From Balanoglossus misakiensis (taxonomy: Eukaryota; Hemichordata): a stretch of 64,000 nt of DNA. Positions 59,270-64,000 of this stretch are shown here, one piece after another. Under the pieces are notes generated by a model that saw only the letters and a program-made list of their open reading frames with translations, made no database searches and was not told the DNA's origin. Within the stretch, counting starts at the first letter, position 1. Each line of letters opens with the position of its first letter. Made by a program: the position numbers and the translations under genes. The stretch spans positions 11,904,001 through 11,968,000 of the forward strand of contig CM082591.2 of NCBI GenBank assembly GCA_040954595.2, given 5' to 3'.

Positions 59270-60585
59270 CGATAGCATAATTTTAGGGGTACTCATACAG
59301 TTAAAAAATGATATATTTCAGGATCTGAGAAAGCTAGAGAAAAAATTTAAACATTGGGTCTTATAAAGTAGGGGACGGGCTATCCAATGATTACATGACC
59401 GACAAGGTCAGAGGTCAAGTTCATCTTCAAAACGCGGGGTCAAAGTAAAAATTTCGCTATTTTTTGCACATCGATCATACATAGTTTCGATTTACTGGAA
59501 AACGGTTTGCTCGAGGAGGCTGTAAATTGGTCATCAGGTAGCATGGAACATTAGGTTTATGAAAAATAAGCTGATTCACGTCTTTGACATTAAGTTATAT
59601 TAAAATTCTGTTACCATAACGACGGATAGCAGATTTTGCGAAAATCACAAAAATAAGAATCCTGCTATATCTTTGCTACCAATTAAGCTTTAGATAAAAT
59701 TTAAACACTCAAACTTATAATGTCGGGTGCGATCTTTTCATTGCTAACTTGAACTTTGGGGTTCAAGGTCAAGGTCATCCTCAAATTTAAGGTCAAAGTG
59801 ACAAAACGGACATTATGGATTTTTGTTCAAAATGACATTTTACGGCGAGCGTTTACTAAACACTGTTTGGGTCTAGAATGTTATAATTTCATCTCCAGAT
59901 AGAGAAGTGTATTATTTACGAAGATTTTAATTTGTTTTGCTGTTTACATATACTTAATATGCAAAACCAGCTGTTATAATGACAACTAAATGAATGGTAG
60001 GAATAGCAAGAGTACCCATACAGTTCAAATGAGATATTTCAGGTTCTTAGAATGCTAGAGATAAAATTCAAACATTCAGTCTTATAAAGTAGGGTACGGG
60101 CTATCCAATGATTACATGACCGACAAGGTCAGAGGTCAAGTTCATCTTCAAAACGCGGGGTCAAAGTAAAAATTTCGCTTTTTGGCATATCGATCATACA
60201 CAGTTTTGATTTACTGGAAAACGGTTTGCTCGAGGAGGCTGTAAATTGGTCATCAGGTAGCAAGGAATATTAGCTTTAAGAAAAATAGGCCTATTTTCGT
60301 CTTTGGTTGTAATTTATATTAAAATTCTGTAACCATAACGACGGATAGAAGATTTTGCGAAATTCCCCAAAATAAGAAACTTGCTATATCTTTGCTACCA
60401 ATTAAGCTTTAGATAAAATTTAAACACTCAAACTTGTATTGTCGGATGCGAGCTTTTCATTGCTAAATTGAACTTTGGGGTTCAAGGTCAAGGTCATCCT
60501 CAAATTTCGGTTCAAAATGACATTTTACGGCGAGCGTTTACTACACTGTTGGGATCTAGAATGCTATAATTTTGTATATTTTGAT
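59270..60585 (+). repeat. Left arm of a large inverted repeat (subrepeats R1, R2)
   Basis: Two related direct repeats, R1 about 59270-59990 and R2 about 59991-60585, share ATGACCGACAAGGTCAGAGG, GGAAAACGGTTTGCTCGAGG, CCATAACGACGGATAG and TTACGGCGAGCGTTTACT. Each occurs inverted in the right arm. Private variants pair R1 with R1' and R2 with R2' (for example AATCCTGCTATAT against AACTTGCTATAT). So the whole R1-R2 arm was duplicated or homogenised as an inverted copy after the tandem duplication. Each subrepeat carries AGGTCA direct repeats. Confidence 0.9.
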
Positions 60586-61037
60586 ATTTTAAATTTTAAG
60601 TTCAGGGTCACCTGCAAAAGATGGGGTCAAAATTCAATATCCCAACTCTAATTAGTGTTGCAGATCTCCCCAGAAAAAACGAACCCTCTGACTTGGCCAT
60701 ACAACATTTTGTGTCATACACCATTTTAAAGTTAAGTTCTGAGAGTTTGAAAATGCTTGATGACATTTTCAATTCCCATGGCGAGCTGATGATTTCAAGA
60801 TTTAGTAAAATTGGTATATTTCTTGAAATATGCGAACGTGCATTTGCAATTGCTATAAAGGGACATACATTATCAGCATGCTTTTACTGTAAAAATACTA
60901 TATTCAACTTATATTGTGGCCATTCTATGGTATTTCAGTTTAAATATGTACAAAGTTTTATCATATTTAGCACATTCTTATCAAGATGATTTCTGTTGAT
61001 ATGACAAGTTGACGTAAGGAGTCATCTTGCCCCTCTA
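60586..61037. other. Start of the loop: no recognised gene
   Basis: A plus-strand open frame of 122 codons (60621-60989) lies in this AT-rich stretch. It begins where the arm ends and resembles nothing I know; it lacks convincing domain features, so I do not call it a gene. Confidence 0.4.
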
Positions 61038-62470
61038 TTAGACGCTGCAATTGCGTGTAGAACTAAGAACAATCCGCGTATCTGCTTCTTCACTGTATCT
61101 TTTGCGATAACAAAAGTGGTGAAGTTTGGTCCTCCACTTACAATTCATTTTTGACCAATGTTGAGATCTACTTTTTTCATAATGTGTAGCATTTTGCAAA
61201 ATTTGCTTTGTTTTCAGACTAGTGGTAAGCAAGAATGCCGTCCATTTTGTCGGAGCAATTAGATCAAGTATGATATGATGTGCTGGTGCAACCCTCACAT
61301 CACGTGTTTGGCCTTTGATCCTTTGATCCGTTTGGCATCATAATTATCAATGATCATGTGTATTTGCGAATTATCAACAGGACCTAAAATTCGGCCTCTA
61401 TTCTACATTATGTATTCCATAAATCATATTGCTATATCGATAAAAGTGATTCTGTCTACAAGATTAGGACCAGACAGAGACTGAATGGTCATCATAAACT
61501 ATGGCATCGGCAGCCTCAATGCTAGTCTATCTGTCTCCCGGAAATGAATTTTAAGTCCATCATCTGAAAACAAACAGAGAGGAACGTTGGAATTTTCAAT
61601 GACTCCAATGAGTGGCATCTTCTAACTTGTATTAACAGCAGGTAATCAAAGATAAACCGTCTTCTTCATTTTTGTCATGTTTTTACATTGCCGCAAGTCA
61701 TACTATGATAGAAGCGCTTACACGGTTTGTCAGGTTCTTCTTGTATAATTATTTGCTCAGAAAAAAACCCCAGCCATATCTTTTGATATAGTAATGTTGA
61801 TAATTGCTTAAATGAGGGTCGGAAAGATCAAATGGGTCGACAAATGCTCCACCTTATAATTCTTAAAGCTTTGCCACATCAGTATTCCATCTCTTAATGA
61901 CTGCTTTTCCATATTGGATCTTATTTTGTTTACCAATACTCATTACTGCATATTTATTTGTGAAATGTATCAGAGAACTTTGCAGTAATCGGTCCACCCA
62001 AAACCACTTTTCAAGTGCTAAACCTCTCATCTTTAATCCTATAACACCACCAGCACCCTTTAGTGAATCGTCAGATAAGTTTGCCATGAATCCTCCTCAT
62101 TTAATGACTCTTGTACACTTTTGGGTATTCCATGCATCACCAGAATAAGTACTGACATGTATCTTGCATAGTCCGTTTCGATTGGCACAAAACAACAGAG
62201 GAAATAATAGCTGATTCTTAGCAGTTTGGCAAATATCTCAATCACCATTTCTTAATGCACTTACATTTCCACCGGTGGGTAGAGTTGTAATGGCAGCAAT
62301 ACTCTACACAAAGTCATACCAAAAGTTAAAAGTTACTCCTCTCTTGTCTAAACTCAGCCATAAGCGGGAAATGATGTTCAATGATGTGTTCCACAAAAGT
62401 GTGAACTATTTCCAAAAGTTCATTAGCAGGCTGGGAAGTCAAAAGATCACAATCCATCTCAGGCATTGAC
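61038..62470 (-). pseudogene. Decayed gene of a transposon-associated family (EADTR motif)
   Basis: Minus-strand fragments in several frames, in this order from high to low: MPEMDCDLLTSQPANELLEI (62.45 kb), VPIETDYARYMSVLI (62.2 kb), SDDSLKGAGGVIGLKMRGLA (62.07 kb), MIIDNYDAKRIKGSKAKHV (61.35 kb) and CYRKRYSEEADTRIVL (61.1 kb). I recall the same motif order (a DxxNYARxxxV block, KGxGGxxGL, a DxYxxxSIK block, HEEADTR near the C-terminus) from large uncharacterised protein families that are multicopy in cnidarians, molluscs and lancelets. Function unknown to me. Stops and frame changes between fragments show that it is dead. It lies wholly in the loop of the inverted repeat, so it may be the former cargo of that element. 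Confidence 0.6.
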
Positions 62471-62876
62471 TGTGTTCCCTACCTTTACACCATCATGACC
62501 ATGATAAAAAGTTGCACAACCTAGCGCTGGACGTTTCATCAGCAAGATGGAGGCCATGCAATGACAAACAACCGGAAAACATTTCCACATGAGCAAACGT
62601 TTTTTTTAAAAAACGTAGCATTCATTTTGTATGATTATGAATGATTGTGATTTAAAAACATTGCTTTTGAGTATATAATGTGTCTTAAGTGCTTTATGCA
62701 CAATTTCCAAAAAATCTCTGTGCCTAAAACACAGATATTCGATCGGTTTGTCTGGACTATTGCTACAGTGGCATCATGGGATAACGCATAAATCAGCATG
62801 ACTCGCACTCCCACGGTCGCGTTTTTTTATATAATAATATCCAGAAATCAAAGTGGCATCTTATTTGAATATTAAT

Positions 62877-64000
62877 ATCAAAATATACAAAATTATAGCA
62901 TTCTAGATCCCAACAGTGTAGTAAACGCTCGCCGTAAAATGTCATTTTGAACAAAGTCCATAATGCCCATTTTGTCACTTTGACCCGAAATTTGAGGATG
63001 ACCTTGACCTTGAACCCCAAAGTTCAATTTAGCAATCAAAAGCTCGCATCCGACAATATAAGTTTGAGTGTTTAAATTTTATCTAAAGCTTAATTGGTAG
63101 AAAAGATATAGCAAGTTTCTTATTTTGGGGAATTTCGCAAAATCTTCTATCCGTCGTTATGGTTACAGAATTTTAATATAAATTACAACCAAAGACGAAA
63201 ATAGGCCTATTTTTCTTAAAGCTAATATTCCTTGCTACCTGATGACCAATTTACAGCCTCCTCGAGCAAACCGTTTTCCAGTAAATCAAAACTATGTATG
63301 ACCGATATGCAAAAAATAGCGAAATTTTCACTTTGACCCCAAGTTTTGAAGATGAACTTGACCTCTGACCTTGTCGGTCGTGTAATAATTGGATAGCCCG
63401 TACCCTACTTTATAATACTGAATGTTTAAATTTTTTCTCTAGCTTTCTCAGAACCTGAAATATCTCATTTTAACTGTATGAGTACTCTTGCTATTCCTAC
63501 CATTCATTTTGTTGTCATTAAAACAGCAGGTTTTGCATATTAAGTATATGTAAACAGCAAAACAAATTAAAATCTTTGTAAACAATACACATCTCTATCT
63601 GGAGATCAAATTATAGCATTCTAGACCCAAACAGTGTTTAGTAAACGCTCGCCGTAAAATGTCATTTTGAACAAAAATCCATAATGTCCATTTTGTCACT
63701 TTGACCTTAAATTTGAGGATGACCTTGACCTTGAACCCCAAAGTTCAAGTTAGCAATGAAAAGATCGCACCCGACATTATAAGTTTGAGTGTTTAAATTT
63801 TATCTAAAGCTTAATTGGTAGCAAAGATATAGCAGGATTCTTATTTTTGTGATTTTCGCAAAATCTGCTATCCGTCGTTATGGTAACAGAATTTTAATAT
63901 AACTTAATATCAAAGACGTGAATCAGCTTATTTTTCATAAACCTAATGTTCCATGCTACCTGATGACCAATTTACAGCCTCCTCGAGCAAACCGTTTTCC
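62877..64000 (-). repeat. Right arm of the large inverted repeat (R2', R1' truncated)
   Basis: The sequence is the reverse complement of the left arm: 62877-63490 pairs with R2, and 63491-64000 pairs with R1, with base 64000 opposite about 59498. The arm runs off the window, so roughly 230 bp of R1' are not seen. Arms are at least 1.1 kb and match closely by eye, with small indels. The loop is about 2.3 kb (60586-62876). Confidence 0.9.

Noticed and set aside
60621-60989. Plus-strand 122-codon open frame
   Set aside because: No recognisable domain or splice context, and it starts at the edge of the repeat arm; probably chance in AT-rich DNA.
62521-62530. CTAGCGCTGG as the right end of the THAP transposon that starts near 55852
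   Set aside because: It is in the same orientation as the left sequence rather than inverted, and it shares only a short palindromic core.

Overview
The window is eukaryotic nuclear DNA: AT-rich, no operons, and the only recognisable genes are split into short exons with GT/AG borders. The dense inverted-repeat elements, a THAP/DDE transposase and common ACATGTA-type motifs suggest a marine invertebrate (lancelet, hemichordate, echinoderm or mollusc). The sequence alone does not settle the species.

Positions 1-40578 are tandem array A: five complete units of about 6.0 or 6.96 kb (1-6961, 6962-12980, 12981-19000, 19001-25008, 25009-31970), then an edge unit (31971-38265) and a partial unit (38266-40578). 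Every unit carries, on the minus strand, a block of internal exons that I recognise as Integrator complex subunit 1 (INTS1). Gene order runs from high to low coordinates. Positions 41256-55851 are tandem array B: four units of 3.43-3.9 kb holding a different, more upstream block of INTS1 exons, also on the minus strand. One INTS1-derived locus has therefore been amplified twice, with two periods, side by side and in correct overall gene order. Splice borders and phases are largely preserved. However, shared in-frame stops, frameshifts and missing exons show that the copies in this window cannot encode INTS1. They are best called amplified pseudogene segments. Copies are nearly identical, so amplification or homogenisation is recent.

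The arrays carry datable insertions. A Harbinger-like MITE with TTA duplications is intact in unit A6 only and truncated in A1-A5. An element with 185-bp perfect inverted repeats and a TA duplication sits in B4 only. A 375-bp element with an 8-bp duplication sits in B3 only. The empty sites are present in sister units.

Positions 55852-58053 hold a THAP-type transposase gene that interrupts array B inside an INTS1 exon. Its DDE domain (D, D, E) is open, but its THAP exon is frameshifted. From about 59270 to beyond the window end lies a large inverted repeat. Its arms contain a tandem pair of ~0.7/0.6-kb repeats, and its 2.3-kb loop contains a decayed minus-strand gene of an uncharacterised transposon-associated family.
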